Positions 27,640-35,856 of a stretch of 64,000 bases of DNA are shown here, one piece after another. The notes below the pieces were generated by a model. It saw nothing but the letters and a program-made list of their open reading frames with translations, searched no databases and was not told where the DNA came from. Source of the stretch: Phaeovulum molybdatiresistens (GTDB lineage Bacteria; Pseudomonadota; Alphaproteobacteria; Rhodobacterales; Rhodobacteraceae). A program made the position numbers and the translations under genes. Position 1 is the stretch's first letter. Every line of letters begins with the position of its first letter. The DNA is taken from positions 1 to 64,000 of the forward strand of contig NZ_JAMJFX010000010.1 in NCBI RefSeq assembly GCF_023544865.1, in the 5' to 3' direction.

Positions 27640-27672
27640 GCGCGCGGGCCCGAAGGGACAGGGCCCGCGCGC
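27640..27672 (-). promoter_or_regulatory. long GC hairpin in the moaA leader
   Basis: Perfect 12-bp arms at 27640-27651 and 27661-27672 enclose a 9-base loop. The hairpin ends 20 bases before the moaA start, downstream of a second hairpin at 27679-27704. Without a T run it is not a standard terminator. It could attenuate, process or protect the message between the molybdoenzyme gene and moaA. Confidence 0.45.
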
Positions 27673-27678
27673 AAGGCT

Positions 27679-27704
27679 GGCAGCCGGGGAAAAGGCCGGC
27701 TGCC
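27679..27704 (-). terminator. hairpin after the molybdoenzyme gene
   Basis: Arms GGCAGCCGG (27679-27687) and CCGGCTGCC (27696-27704) form a 9-bp stem with an 8-base loop, 16 bases after the stop of the TorA-like gene on the minus strand. A T run is lacking. It is probably a 3' end or RNA-stabilising structure. Confidence 0.45.
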
Positions 27705-27719
27705 ATCCAGGGGTAGGGA

Positions 27720-30401
27720 TCAGTTCACCGCGTCCGATGCGTTCTTCATCAGGAAGTCGGAGACCAGTGCCATTTCGGCCTCATCCAGACCTGCGCGCGG
27801 GAACATCGAAGGCAGGATGCCTTTCCACTGCATCTGCGTGAAGCCGCCCGGATCGCGCGGGCCGTGGCAGACGGTGCAGCGTTCGTAGAAGATCTTCTCG
27901 CCCGGCTCCATGCTGGCGTAAAGCGAGGCGACCAGGTCATAGATCCGGTCAAGTCCCAGCTTTTCGTCATCCACGGCGCCGATTTCGACATCTTCCAGGA
28001 TCGGCGGCTTGTCATAGGCCATGTTCGGGCCTTCGGGGTCTTCGCATTTGCGCAGGCTGATCAGGCAGGTGTTGGCCGTGGTCGCCTGGCTAAGCCCCGA
28101 GGACCGCTGCGTTGAGGTCAGGAAGTTCACCAGACCCGAGTTGCAGCGCCCCTTGCTGTCCAGTTGCGGCCAGCCCCCTTCATAGATCGAGACGACGCCC
28201 GGCATGATGTCATCGGACACCACCGCCCCTGCGATCACCGTGCCGCGATCATTGTACAGCTCGACCAGATCGCCATCGGCAATCCCGCGCGCTTCGGCAT
28301 CCTGACGGTTGATCCGCACCGGCTCGCGGCCCTGCACCATGTACAGATCGCGCAGCCGTTCCGAATTGCCCATCTGGCTGTGCAGGCGGAACCACGGGTG
28401 GGGGCTGACCACATGCAACTGACCTTCCTTGGCATTGCCCAGGTATTCGTGCGGCTCAAGCCAGACCGGCATGCCGGGCATGTCCTCAATCCCCATTTCG
28501 GCGATGGTGTCGCAGAACATCTCGATCTTGCCCGACCGGGTGTGCAGCGGCGTGGCCTCGGGGTCGGTGTAGAAATCGCCGTGGCGCACCCACTGCCGGG
28601 CCTCTTGCGGGGCTTTTTGCCAAGCATAGCCCTTTTCCCAGAATTCTTCGAACGGCGTATCCTGCGCCGCAGAGGTGCGGCCGTAGGCGAATTTCAGGAT
28701 GTCCATATATTCGGGGAATTGGTCCCATTCGTAATAGGCCGAGGCCACGCCCAGAAGATCGGCCAGCGCGCCAAAGATCTCGAAATCGTCGCGGCTTTCG
28801 CCGACTGGCTCGATCACCTTCTTCATCGCATAGATGCGGTCGTTGGAATAGGTGCCGCCGACCGAGATGTCATCGCGTTCCAGCGTGGAGGCCGCGGGCA
28901 GCACGATATCGGCCCAGCGGGTTGCTGCCGTCCACCACACGTCCTGGCTGACGATGGTTTCCACCTTCTGCAACGCGCGGATCAGCCGGTTGGTATCCTG
29001 CTGGTGCGACATGAAGTTGTTGCCGGAATTGTAGATCATCTTGACGTCCGGATAGACGCCCTTGTTGCCGTTATAGGTGAACTCCATGCCGGGGTTTTCC
29101 AGCATTTCGGTGATGCGCGAGGCCGGGCAGATGCCCTTGACCAGGTTCTTGCCCTGGCTAAGACCCGCAGGCGTGGCCTTGCCCGATTGCGGCATGCCGC
29201 CGTTGCCGTAATGCCAGCTAAAGCCCACGCCCTCGCCCGGCTTGCCGATCTTGCCGGTCAGCGCGGCAAAGTTGACGATGGCCCAGTGGGTCAGTTCGCC
29301 GTGATGCGCACGCTGCAGCGACCACGCGCCCGCGATCTCGGTTTTCGAGGTGGCCAGCAGCTCGGCCAGTTCGCGGATCTTGTCAGCCGGGATTCCGGTG
29401 ATCTTTTCGGCCCATTCCGGCGTTTTCGGCGTGCCGTCGGTGTCGCCATTGACATAGGCGATCCACTTGTCGGACCCGACGGTGTATTTTTCCATATAGG
29501 CGCGGTCTTCCAGGCCCTTTTCCAGCACGTGGAAGGCCATCGCGTTGAACAGGGCGACGTCGGTGTTGGGGACGATCTTCACCCATTCCGAACCAAAGAA
29601 TTCATCCGAGGCCGTTTTCTGCGGGTTGATCGAGATGAACTTGCAGCCGTTGTCGCGGATCTGTTCCCAGGGCTGATACATGCCGTGGTCAGCCACGGTA
29701 TATTCCACGCGGTTGTTCTTGATCGGGTCGCAGCCGACCAGAACGAACACCTCGGTATTGTCGCGGATGACTTCCCAGGCGGTCTGGGCGGAGTAAACCT
29801 CCATGTCGCCGATGACATGGGGCAGGCTGATCTGGCTTGCGCCGGCCGACCAGTCGCCCTGCGTGTTGGTGCAACCGCCGATCAGGTTGAACAGGCGACC
29901 CTGCAGCACGTTGGGGCGCATCAGGCCGGCATGGCTCCAGCCGCCGTAGGACGACGAAAAGATCGCTTGGTTGCCGTGCTCTGCGACGGTATCCACGATC
30001 GCCTTCGCGGTCAGTTTCAGCGCGGTGTCCCAATCGACGCGGACATATTCTTCCTTGCCGCGAAGTTCGGACTTGGTGTCGCCGGTTTCCCAGCCTTCCA
30101 GATAGGATTTGCGGACCATCGGATAGTTGATCCGGGTCTTGTCATAGGTGCGGTCCAGCACACCGAAACTGAGCATCTCGGTCGGGCGCTGATCCAGTTC
30201 CATCATCGGCGACAGGCCGACCAGCTTGCCATCGCGCACGACGGCCTCGAACGGGCCGTAGTGGGTGGCGTGAAAGATGCGGCCTGTATGCGAATTGGGG
30301 TCGATCGCGGCCAGCGCGGTGCTGCCCATCAGGCTTCCGACGCCAAAAGCGGCGACGCCGCCCTGCAAAAAGGCGCGGCGGGTTGGGTTGGTAAACGACA
30401 T
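27720..30401 (-). CDS. torA: TorA/DorA-like S/N-oxide reductase fused to a C-terminal cytochrome c domain
   Basis: This 893-residue periplasmic molybdoenzyme reduces N-oxides or S-oxides such as TMAO or DMSO. A twin-arginine signal (TRRAFLQGG) leads into a bis-MGD catalytic domain with YGGWSHAG near 152-159 and the predicted molybdenum-ligand Ser185 in GDWSAGASQ, as in TorA and DorA. After about residue 815 comes a cytochrome c domain with CTVCH at 842-846 followed by GGFTQMQWKGILPSMF, like the C-terminal haem domain of the TorC/TorY electron donors. The fusion makes the protein about 60-70 residues longer than usual TorA. The divergent torR and nearby torS-torT suggest TMAO-responsive control. 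No torC or torD is in the window. Confidence 0.9.
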   Translation of the reverse strand: MSFTNPTRRAFLQGGVAAFGVGSLMGSTALAAIDPNSHTGRIFHATHYGPFEAVVRDGKLVGLSPMMELDQRPTEMLSFGVLDRTYDKTRINYPMVRKSYLEGWETGDTKSELRGKEEYVRVDWDTALKLTAKAIVDTVAEHGNQAIFSSSYGGWSHAGLMRPNVLQGRLFNLIGGCTNTQGDWSAGASQISLPHVIGDMEVYSAQTAWEVIRDNTEVFVLVGCDPIKNNRVEYTVADHGMYQPWEQIRDNGCKFISINPQKTASDEFFGSEWVKIVPNTDVALFNAMAFHVLEKGLEDRAYMEKYTVGSDKWIAYVNGDTDGTPKTPEWAEKITGIPADKIRELAELLATSKTEIAGAWSLQRAHHGELTHWAIVNFAALTGKIGKPGEGVGFSWHYGNGGMPQSGKATPAGLSQGKNLVKGICPASRITEMLENPGMEFTYNGNKGVYPDVKMIYNSGNNFMSHQQDTNRLIRALQKVETIVSQDVWWTAATRWADIVLPAASTLERDDISVGGTYSNDRIYAMKKVIEPVGESRDDFEIFGALADLLGVASAYYEWDQFPEYMDILKFAYGRTSAAQDTPFEEFWEKGYAWQKAPQEARQWVRHGDFYTDPEATPLHTRSGKIEMFCDTIAEMGIEDMPGMPVWLEPHEYLGNAKEGQLHVVSPHPWFRLHSQMGNSERLRDLYMVQGREPVRINRQDAEARGIADGDLVELYNDRGTVIAGAVVSDDIMPGVVSIYEGGWPQLDSKGRCNSGLVNFLTSTQRSSGLSQATTANTCLISLRKCEDPEGPNMAYDKPPILEDVEIGAVDDEKLGLDRIYDLVASLYASMEPGEKIFYERCTVCHGPRDPGGFTQMQWKGILPSMFPRAGLDEAEMALVSDFLMKNASDAVN

Positions 30402-30514
30402 CGTGGCCTCCGTAAGCTGCGCGTTCGAAGCTGTTTACCAATTTGGACGGGGGCGCCCGTTGATGTCGCGCAATTTGCATTGTGAGAAGATGTAAAGCTT
30501 TGTAAGAACGATCC
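30402..30514. promoter_or_regulatory. divergent torA/torR control region with GTAA-type repeats
   Basis: Between the two start codons the motif GTAA(A/G) occurs as CGTAAGC (30411-30417), inverted as TGTTTACC (30432-30439), and as TGTAAAG and TGTAAG close together at 30491-30506. Repeated short elements of this kind are expected for a TorR-like regulator acting on torA, but I cannot confirm the site from memory of a consensus. Confidence 0.35.
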
Positions 30515-31216
30515 ATGCGCCATCACATCCTGATCGTCGAAGATGACAGGGTCAGCCGGATGCGGCTGGCAGCGCATCTGCGCGCGCTGGGCTATCGCGT
30601 GTCCGAGGCGGCCGATGCCGCAACGATGGAACATCTGATAGAGGATGATCCGCCCGAGCTTTTGCTGGTGGACATCAATCTGGAAGGCAAGGATGGCCTG
30701 ACCATCACCCGCGAACAGCGCGCGCGATCCAAGGTCGGGATCATCCTGCTGACCTCGCGCAGCGACCAGGTCGACAAGATCGTTGGGCTGGAAATGGGCG
30801 CGGACGATTATGTGACCAAGCCCTATGATCCACGCGAACTGGCCGCCCGGGTCAAGAACCTGCTGGCCCGGATCGCCGATCTGGGTGGCCCGCCCCAGGG
30901 GCCCGGCCCCACCGACGCCATCGGCCCCTGGCGGCTGGACCGCATCCGGCGGCGGTTGGTGTCGCCTGTCGGGGCCGAGCCGCTCAGCCCGCAGGAATTT
31001 CAGGTTCTGGTGGCGCTGGCCGATCATCCCGGGCTGACGCTGGGGCGCGCGCGCATGGCCGAACTGATCGGGCGCGGCGATCTGCGCCCCAATGACCGGA
31101 TGATCGATGTGATCGTCGGCAGGTTGCGCAAGAAGATCGAACAAGACCCGGCCAATCCCGACTGGATCCTGACGATCCACGGCGAAGGTTACCGGCTGGT
31201 TCCGTCAGACAGCTGA
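30515..31216 (+). CDS. torR: OmpR-family response regulator, TorR/DorR-like
   Basis: This 233-residue regulator has a receiver domain with ILIVEDDRVSRMRL, phospho-accepting Asp53 in LLLVDINLEGKDG and the switch lysine in YVTKPYDPRE. Its C-terminal winged helix contains LSPQEFQVLVALADHPG and MIDVIVGRLRKKIE. It is divergent from the TorA-like gene and next to a TorS-like hybrid kinase, so it is most likely the activator of torA. Its last 28 bases overlap the end of the convergent kinase gene. Confidence 0.92.
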   Translation: MRHHILIVEDDRVSRMRLAAHLRALGYRVSEAADAATMEHLIEDDPPELLLVDINLEGKDGLTITREQRARSKVGIILLTSRSDQVDKIVGLEMGADDYVTKPYDPRELAARVKNLLARIADLGGPPQGPGPTDAIGPWRLDRIRRRLVSPVGAEPLSPQEFQVLVALADHPGLTLGRARMAELIGRGDLRPNDRMIDVIVGRLRKKIEQDPANPDWILTIHGEGYRLVPSDS

Positions 31217-33984
31217 AGTCCAAGCGCGCGGGCGGCCCTGCGCAACTGCGCTTCGGCGGTGCGGGCCGTCTCACCAATCTCTGCGGGCAGATCGTCGGGC
31301 GCAGTCTCAACCGCGGCAAGAAGGTCGCACAGGGGTGTCAGGGCGAAATTCGCCGCCGCCCCCTTCAGCTTGTGCGCCGCGCGCGCGCGGGCGGTGCCGG
31401 TTTCGGCCTGCAGCCCGGTCAGGGCCGCGGGCAGGTCGTCAAGGAAGATCTGCACGATCTCGGTCACGGTGGCTTCGCCCAGCGCCTGCAGATCCGCGCG
31501 CAGGGCGGCAAGGGTCGGATCATCCTGTGCTATGGCGGGGTCTTCGGGCATGGGGGGCGCGGTCGGGGTTTCCCCGGCGGGCGCGATCGTGTGCAGCAGT
31601 GCCATCAGGGCGCGGGGCGATACCGGCTTGGCCAGGATTGCCTGCATCCCAAGCCGCGCGCGTTCGGCCGGGGTATCGGCGATCAGATGCGCGGTCAGCG
31701 CCGCCAGCGTGGGCGGATCGGGCAGGCGCGCCAGCCCCGCCGCAACCTCGGTGCCCGGCATGTCGGGCAGGTCCAGGTCGATCAGCGCCAGATCGAACCG
31801 CGCCGCTGTGGCCAGCCGCAGGCCGGTGCTGCCATCCTCGGCCTCGGTGACCGTGCACCCGAGCTTTTCCAGCAATCCGCGCGCCACCATCCGGTTCACC
31901 GGATGATCCTCGATCACCAGCACGGAAAGGTCGAACTGGGCGCTGGGCGCCCCGGTGGGTTCCGCCGCGATCTGGCCCGGATCGCCGATCCCAAGCGGCA
32001 CCGTCAGCGTGAACCGCGACCCAAGCCCCGGTTCCGTTTCCACATGCAGCCCGCCGCCCATCGCCTCGGTCAGCTGGCGCGAGATGGCCAGACCCAGGCC
32101 CACCCCCTCGGTGCCGGCGCGCCGCGCCGCATCCGACCGGTTATAGACATCGAAGGCCCGCGCCAGGGTGTCCCGATCCAGCCCCATGCCGGTATCGCTT
32201 ACGCTGAAGCTCAGGACGGCTGAACCCGACTCGGGGCCGGGCGCGTGATCCACCACAAGCGAAACGCTGCCCCGGGCCGTGTATTTCACCGCATTCGAGA
32301 TCAGGTTGGTCAGCACCTGCCGAATCTTGACGACATCGCCCAGCAACACCGGCGGCGCGTCTTGCGGCAGATCGATCACGGTTTCCAGTCCCTTGGCCTG
32401 GCCCAGGCCTTGCAGCTGCTGGCCCAGCTGGCCGATCAGCGCGCGCAGGTCGAAATGCACCGCATTACGGCGGGCGGCGGGTTCCTGGGCGGCGGTGAAG
32501 GTCAGGATGTCATTGGTGATTTCCAGCAGATCACGCGCCGCGGTCAGCGCGACCGATATCCGCCGCTGCCCGCTGGCCGGGGCGGTCTCCTGGTGCAACA
32601 GTTCCAGCATGCCGATGATCCCGTTCAGGGGGGTTCGGATCTCATGGCTCATGCGGGCCAGGAACTGGGTCTGTTTGCGGTTCGCCTCTTCCGCCTCGAT
32701 GCGCGCGGCATCCGAGGCCTGCATTTCGCGCAGCACATCGGTCGTGCGGGTCAGGACCGCCTCTTCCAGATGGTCCCGCAGGCGGGCGGCCTCGGCGGCG
32801 CGGCGGCGCAGGATGTTGATCGCCTTTTCCATCCGGCCGATTTCGTCATGGCCGCTGATCGGGACGCGGGTTGCAAAATCGCCCTCGGCCACGGCGACGA
32901 TGCGTTCCGCCACCGTGCCAAGCCGTTTCACCAGCCGCTTACGGGCATAGATCCACAGCAGGCTTGCCGCCATCAATGCCGCCGAGATGAAGACAACCAG
33001 CGCCGCGGTCAGGCGCGATACGAACAGATCCGCGCGCGCAATATCGGCCAGGCTTTCGGACTGGGCCGCATCGCGCAGCGATTCCGCCGCCGTTGAAAGC
33101 GTCGCGACATGGTCGCGCAGGCGGTCTTCATCCGCGGCAAGGGCGGCGCGCAGCTGTTCAAGGCGCAGCCGCTGATCCAGCGCCCCGCCGGGCTGTGCGG
33201 TTTCGCCGAACCGGCCCAGCAGATCGATGACCTCGCGCCGCGCCGACAGGACCGGCAGGTATTGCGCCCGGCGCAAGGCCAGATCATGGGCATTTGCGAT
33301 GAAGGCGCGGCGCTGCGCGATCTCTTCGGCGGTGACGGGGTCTGCCACACGCAAGGCCTGCAAGCGCAGCGCGTCGACCATGCGCACCAGTTCGGCCAGC
33401 CGGTCGAAGGCGAAGAAATACCTGTCCGCCAGGGCATCGATGCGCGGGTCGGGCGGGGTCTGCGGGGCCTGATACAGCGCCGATAGCCCAGCCGTCACCC
33501 GCAACCGCGCCAGATCGACCTGGGCCGAGATGATGTCTTCCAGCCGCGCGCCAGCCGCGTCGACCCGCTGTTGCCCGGCAATCAGATCGCGGCGCAGCGC
33601 CGTGGCGTCGGCGGCCGTCGCAACCATCCGCGCAAGGATCGCTGCCGGTGCCTCGTTCCCCACGGGCGCACCCTGTGTCCCGGCCAGCTGGGCAAGCCCC
33701 GTCTCGATTTCCGCGATCAACGTGGCCAGCGTCTTGGCGATCCGGGCGGTTTCGGCATCGGTTTCGGCGCGCGCCAGCCCGTCGATCAGGGGTGCCATCA
33801 ATCCGGATTGCGTGCCGATCTGCGCGGCCAATTCCCTTGCCGGAAGGTTTCGGTCTATGATCTCGTCATGGGTGCGGATCAGATACCAGTTCACCGTGAT
33901 CGCCGCTGCGCCCACCATCACGGTCAGGGCAACCAGTATGGCGAAAACCGATAGAAGCTGGGTATCGAAACGGGCCTTGCGCAT
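31189..33984 (-). CDS. torS: TorS-like hybrid histidine kinase
   Basis: This 931-residue inner-membrane kinase has a first helix at about 12-33, a long helical periplasmic sensor (35-325) like the TorS sensor, a second helix near 326-346, HAMP, HisKA with His447 (ARMSHEIRTPLNGIIG), HATPase_c (LTNLISNAVKYT, DTGMGLD), a receiver (VLVIEDHPVNRMVARG, phospho-Asp in LALIDLDLPDMPG) and a C-terminal Hpt domain (AAHKLKGAAANFAL). It would read TMAO through TorT and phosphorylate TorR. Its start codon overlaps that of torT, and no clear ribosome-binding site precedes it. Confidence 0.92.
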   Translation of the reverse strand: MRKARFDTQLLSVFAILVALTVMVGAAAITVNWYLIRTHDEIIDRNLPARELAAQIGTQSGLMAPLIDGLARAETDAETARIAKTLATLIAEIETGLAQLAGTQGAPVGNEAPAAILARMVATAADATALRRDLIAGQQRVDAAGARLEDIISAQVDLARLRVTAGLSALYQAPQTPPDPRIDALADRYFFAFDRLAELVRMVDALRLQALRVADPVTAEEIAQRRAFIANAHDLALRRAQYLPVLSARREVIDLLGRFGETAQPGGALDQRLRLEQLRAALAADEDRLRDHVATLSTAAESLRDAAQSESLADIARADLFVSRLTAALVVFISAALMAASLLWIYARKRLVKRLGTVAERIVAVAEGDFATRVPISGHDEIGRMEKAINILRRRAAEAARLRDHLEEAVLTRTTDVLREMQASDAARIEAEEANRKQTQFLARMSHEIRTPLNGIIGMLELLHQETAPASGQRRISVALTAARDLLEITNDILTFTAAQEPAARRNAVHFDLRALIGQLGQQLQGLGQAKGLETVIDLPQDAPPVLLGDVVKIRQVLTNLISNAVKYTARGSVSLVVDHAPGPESGSAVLSFSVSDTGMGLDRDTLARAFDVYNRSDAARRAGTEGVGLGLAISRQLTEAMGGGLHVETEPGLGSRFTLTVPLGIGDPGQIAAEPTGAPSAQFDLSVLVIEDHPVNRMVARGLLEKLGCTVTEAEDGSTGLRLATAARFDLALIDLDLPDMPGTEVAAGLARLPDPPTLAALTAHLIADTPAERARLGMQAILAKPVSPRALMALLHTIAPAGETPTAPPMPEDPAIAQDDPTLAALRADLQALGEATVTEIVQIFLDDLPAALTGLQAETGTARARAAHKLKGAAANFALTPLCDLLAAVETAPDDLPAEIGETARTAEAQLRRAARALGLQLSDGTSR

Positions 33985-34969
33985 GTGCCAGTGTTACGGG
34001 CGCGCGCTTGCGCGATCAATCGCCCTTGTGGCGGGGATCGCCACACTTTGGGCCGGGGCCGCGGCAGGGGCCGAGACGCGCCTGTGTGTTTTGGTTCCCC
34101 ATTTCAAGGATGAATACTGGCTAAGCGTTGGCTACGGGCTGGAAGAAGAGGCCCGGCGTCATGGCGTGGACCTGATGTTCTTTGAGGCGGGCGGCTATCG
34201 CGCGCTGCAGACCCAGATCGCGCAGCTTGAAGGCTGCCTTGATCGCGGGGCGGATGCGGTGTTGATCGGGGCTGTCAGTTCGGATCACCCTGCGCTTCTG
34301 GCTGCGGTTTCACAGGCCGCGGTCCAGCGCCCGGTGTTCGGGCTGGTCAATGCCCTTGACGCCCCCGATCTGGCCGGGCGCGTCGGGGTGGATTGGGCCG
34401 ATATGGGGCGCGCGGTCGGCCGCTATCTGGCCGAACGTCACCCTTTGGGCACGGCGCCCCGGCAGGCGGTGCTGATTTCGGGCCCGGCCGAGGCGGGCTG
34501 GACTGGCCCGCTTGAAACTGGCCTGCGCGATGAACTGGCGCAAAGCGCGGTCCGGATCGTGGGGGTGCTGGGCGCGGATACCGGCCTGCGCGAACAGCTG
34601 CGGCTGGTCGAAGACGCGCTTGATCGCTGGCCCGGGGCGGATTTCCTGATCGGGTCGGCGCCTGCGATCGAGGCGGCGATGGGCCATCTTGCCCAACCGG
34701 TGCAGCATGCGACGCCCCGACCGGGCCTTGTGGCCACCTACAGCAGCCATACCATCAAACGCGGCCTGATCGGCGGGCAGGTTCTGGCCGCGCCTTTTGA
34801 TGACCCGATGGAACAAGGCCGGCTGGCCGTGCGCCAGGCGATCGGCCTGATCGCGGTTGCCCATCCCGATCAGGCGCTTGGCCCCGAAATCCGCCTTTTG
34901 CAGCCCGGGTCGGATGGGTTGCCACAGATGAACCTGTCCCCGCCCGAATACTTCCCGATGATCGAATAG
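33983..34969 (+). CDS. torT: TorT-like periplasmic binding protein
   Basis: This 328-residue exported protein of the periplasmic-binding fold starts its mature part with ETRLCVLVPHFKDEYWLSVGYG and has ADAVLIGAVSSDH and VATYSSHTIKRGLIGG, typical of TorT, which binds TMAO and presents it to the TorS sensor. The ATG at 33983 gives a good signal peptide ending AAAGA. That ATG shares two bases with the torS start on the other strand, and a GTG at 34028 would leave no positive signal-peptide region. A terminator follows at 34988. Confidence 0.88.
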   Translation: MCQCYGRALARSIALVAGIATLWAGAAAGAETRLCVLVPHFKDEYWLSVGYGLEEEARRHGVDLMFFEAGGYRALQTQIAQLEGCLDRGADAVLIGAVSSDHPALLAAVSQAAVQRPVFGLVNALDAPDLAGRVGVDWADMGRAVGRYLAERHPLGTAPRQAVLISGPAEAGWTGPLETGLRDELAQSAVRIVGVLGADTGLREQLRLVEDALDRWPGADFLIGSAPAIEAAMGHLAQPVQHATPRPGLVATYSSHTIKRGLIGGQVLAAPFDDPMEQGRLAVRQAIGLIAVAHPDQALGPEIRLLQPGSDGLPQMNLSPPEYFPMIE

Positions 34970-34987
34970 GCCCGCCCCGCGCAAACG

Positions 34988-35017
34988 AAAGGCCGCGACG
35001 CAAGCCGCGGCCTTTTT
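34988..35017 (+). terminator. intrinsic terminator of torT
   Basis: Arms GGCCGCG (34991-34997) and CGCGGCC (35006-35012), extended by AAA/TTT, have an 8-base loop and are followed by TTTTT. It lies 19 bases after the torT stop. Confidence 0.85.
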
Positions 35018-35039
35018 ACCGTTGGTTTTGTCGGCCGCG

Positions 35040-35213
35040 TCAGACCGGCGGCTTGCCCCGCACCGCGCGGGCGATCATCGCAACCACGAACAGGATCAGG
35101 AAGATCACGAACAGGATCTGCGCGATCCCCGCCGACGCCCCGGCGATGCCGCCAAACCCAAGCGCCGCGGCGATCAGCGCGATTACAAGAAAGGTCAGTG
35201 CCCAACCAAGGAT
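35040..35213 (-). CDS. DUF1328 small membrane protein with an apparent ATC start codon
   Basis: The frame encodes 57 residues, [19 protein letters not shown] then [18 protein letters not shown] and a basic end RAVRGKPPV, clearly a two-helix DUF1328 protein (YtjA type). Relatives begin MLGWAL, but here the codon at the methionine position is ATC (35211-35213). AAGGAG lies 6 bases upstream, ideal for that codon. The only nearby ATG (35218) is out of frame and stops after 7 codons, and no ATG, GTG or TTG precedes it in frame. A sigma-EcfG promoter is at 35268-35293. Function: stress-related membrane protein, otherwise unknown. Confidence 0.8.
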   Translation of the reverse strand: MLGWALTFLVIALIAAALGFGGIAGASAGIAQILFVIFLILFVVAMIARAVRGKPPV

Positions 35214-35267
35214 GGCATTCTCCTTTGTTCTGGGTGTTCAACGCGCCTTGGCGCATTCTGTCAGGGT

Positions 35268-35293
35268 AACGCGCGCCTTGCGCTGCGGGTTCC
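35268..35293 (-). promoter_or_regulatory. sigma-EcfG promoter for the DUF1328 gene
   Basis: On the minus strand GGAAC (35293-35289), 17 bases, then CGTT (35271-35268) is a perfect EcfG-type promoter, about 55 bases upstream of the DUF1328 coding region. Confidence 0.8.
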
Positions 35294-35317
35294 CGTGCAG
35301 GCCGATATTGCCGCGGG

Positions 35318-35342
35318 GGAACAAGCCGCGGGGCGCCGCGTT
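35318..35342 (+). promoter_or_regulatory. sigma-EcfG promoter for the PLDN-domain gene
   Basis: GGAAC (35318-35322), 16 bases, then CGTT (35339-35342) on the plus strand, 37 bases before the start codon at 35380. It is divergent from the DUF1328 promoter 25 bases away. Confidence 0.75.
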
Positions 35343-35379
35343 CGGAAGGTGCCGACACAACGGATAAGGAATTTCTGGC

Positions 35380-35568
35380 ATGAACATGTTTGAACTGCGC
35401 GGGCTTGGCGGGCTTTTGCTGTTGGCGCTTGATATCTGGGCGCTTGTTTCCATCATCAATTCGTCGCGCAGGACCGGGTCCAAGGTGCTGTGGTGCCTGC
35501 TGGTCGTGCTGCTGCCGCTTCTGGGATTCATCATCTGGCTTGTGGCGGGGCCACGGTCGGCAAAATAA
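35380..35568 (+). CDS. small membrane protein, phospholipase D-nuclease N-terminal (PLDN) domain
   Basis: This 62-residue protein has two hydrophobic helices (about 8-27 and 36-56) separated by SSRRTGSKVLW. This two-helix pattern with WALVSIINS and LLPLLGFIIWLVAGPR is the PLDNc_N domain found alone or at the front of cardiolipin synthases. AAGGA lies 9 bases before the ATG. A full phospholipase D-family enzyme is encoded at 35906, and both genes have EcfG-type promoters. Confidence 0.85.
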   Translation: MNMFELRGLGGLLLLALDIWALVSIINSSRRTGSKVLWCLLVVLLPLLGFIIWLVAGPRSAK

Positions 35569-35601
35569 GCAATGGCCCGCGCGGTGGGCGCGGGCCATTG
35601 C
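35569..35601 (-). terminator. long-stem terminator between convergent small genes
   Basis: Perfect 14-bp arms at 35569-35582 and 35588-35601 with a 5-base loop lie between the PLDN gene and csbD. On the minus strand it is followed by TTATTTTG, so it is an intrinsic terminator for csbD. It starts right after the stop of the PLDN gene and may also end that transcript. Confidence 0.8.
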
Positions 35602-35621
35602 AAAAATCCGGGGGACCGGCG

Positions 35622-35819
35622 TCAGATGCCGCGGCCCCATTCATCGACTTCGCGTTCGACCTCGTCCTTGGCGCGGCCATAGCGTTCCTGCACCAGGCCC
35701 ACCAGCTCTTCGCGGCGGCCCTTGATCTGGTCCAGCTCGTCATCGGTCAGCGCACCCCATTTGGCGATGGCCTTGCCCTTGATCTGCTTCCAGTTTCCTT
35801 CGATGCGATCCCAGTTCAT
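35622..35819 (-). CDS. CsbD family stress protein
   Basis: This 65-residue hydrophilic protein starts MNWDRIEGNWKQIKGKAIAKW and contains GRREELVGLVQERYG and DEVEREVDEW, the CsbD (YjbJ) signature. In many bacteria these small proteins accumulate under general stress, but their biochemical role is unknown. I chose the ATG at 35819, preceded by AAGGAGG, over one 11 codons upstream. A sigma-EcfG promoter is at 35857-35881. Confidence 0.93.
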   Translation of the reverse strand: MNWDRIEGNWKQIKGKAIAKWGALTDDELDQIKGRREELVGLVQERYGRAKDEVEREVDEWGRGI

Positions 35820-35856
35820 GGCATCCTCCTTGCACTTTGTGACACTGTGCAAGGGA

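Noticed and set aside
27621..27719. molybdenum-cofactor riboswitch upstream of moaA
   Set aside because: Two simple hairpins are present, but I do not see the complex conserved fold of the enterobacterial Moco motif.
28164..30485. 773-codon open frame on the plus strand
   Set aside because: It is the antisense shadow of the TorA-like gene and has histidine/arginine-rich, family-less composition.
33530..33982. N-terminal extension of TorT
   Set aside because: The upstream part is antisense to torS. A typical signal peptide begins at 33983.
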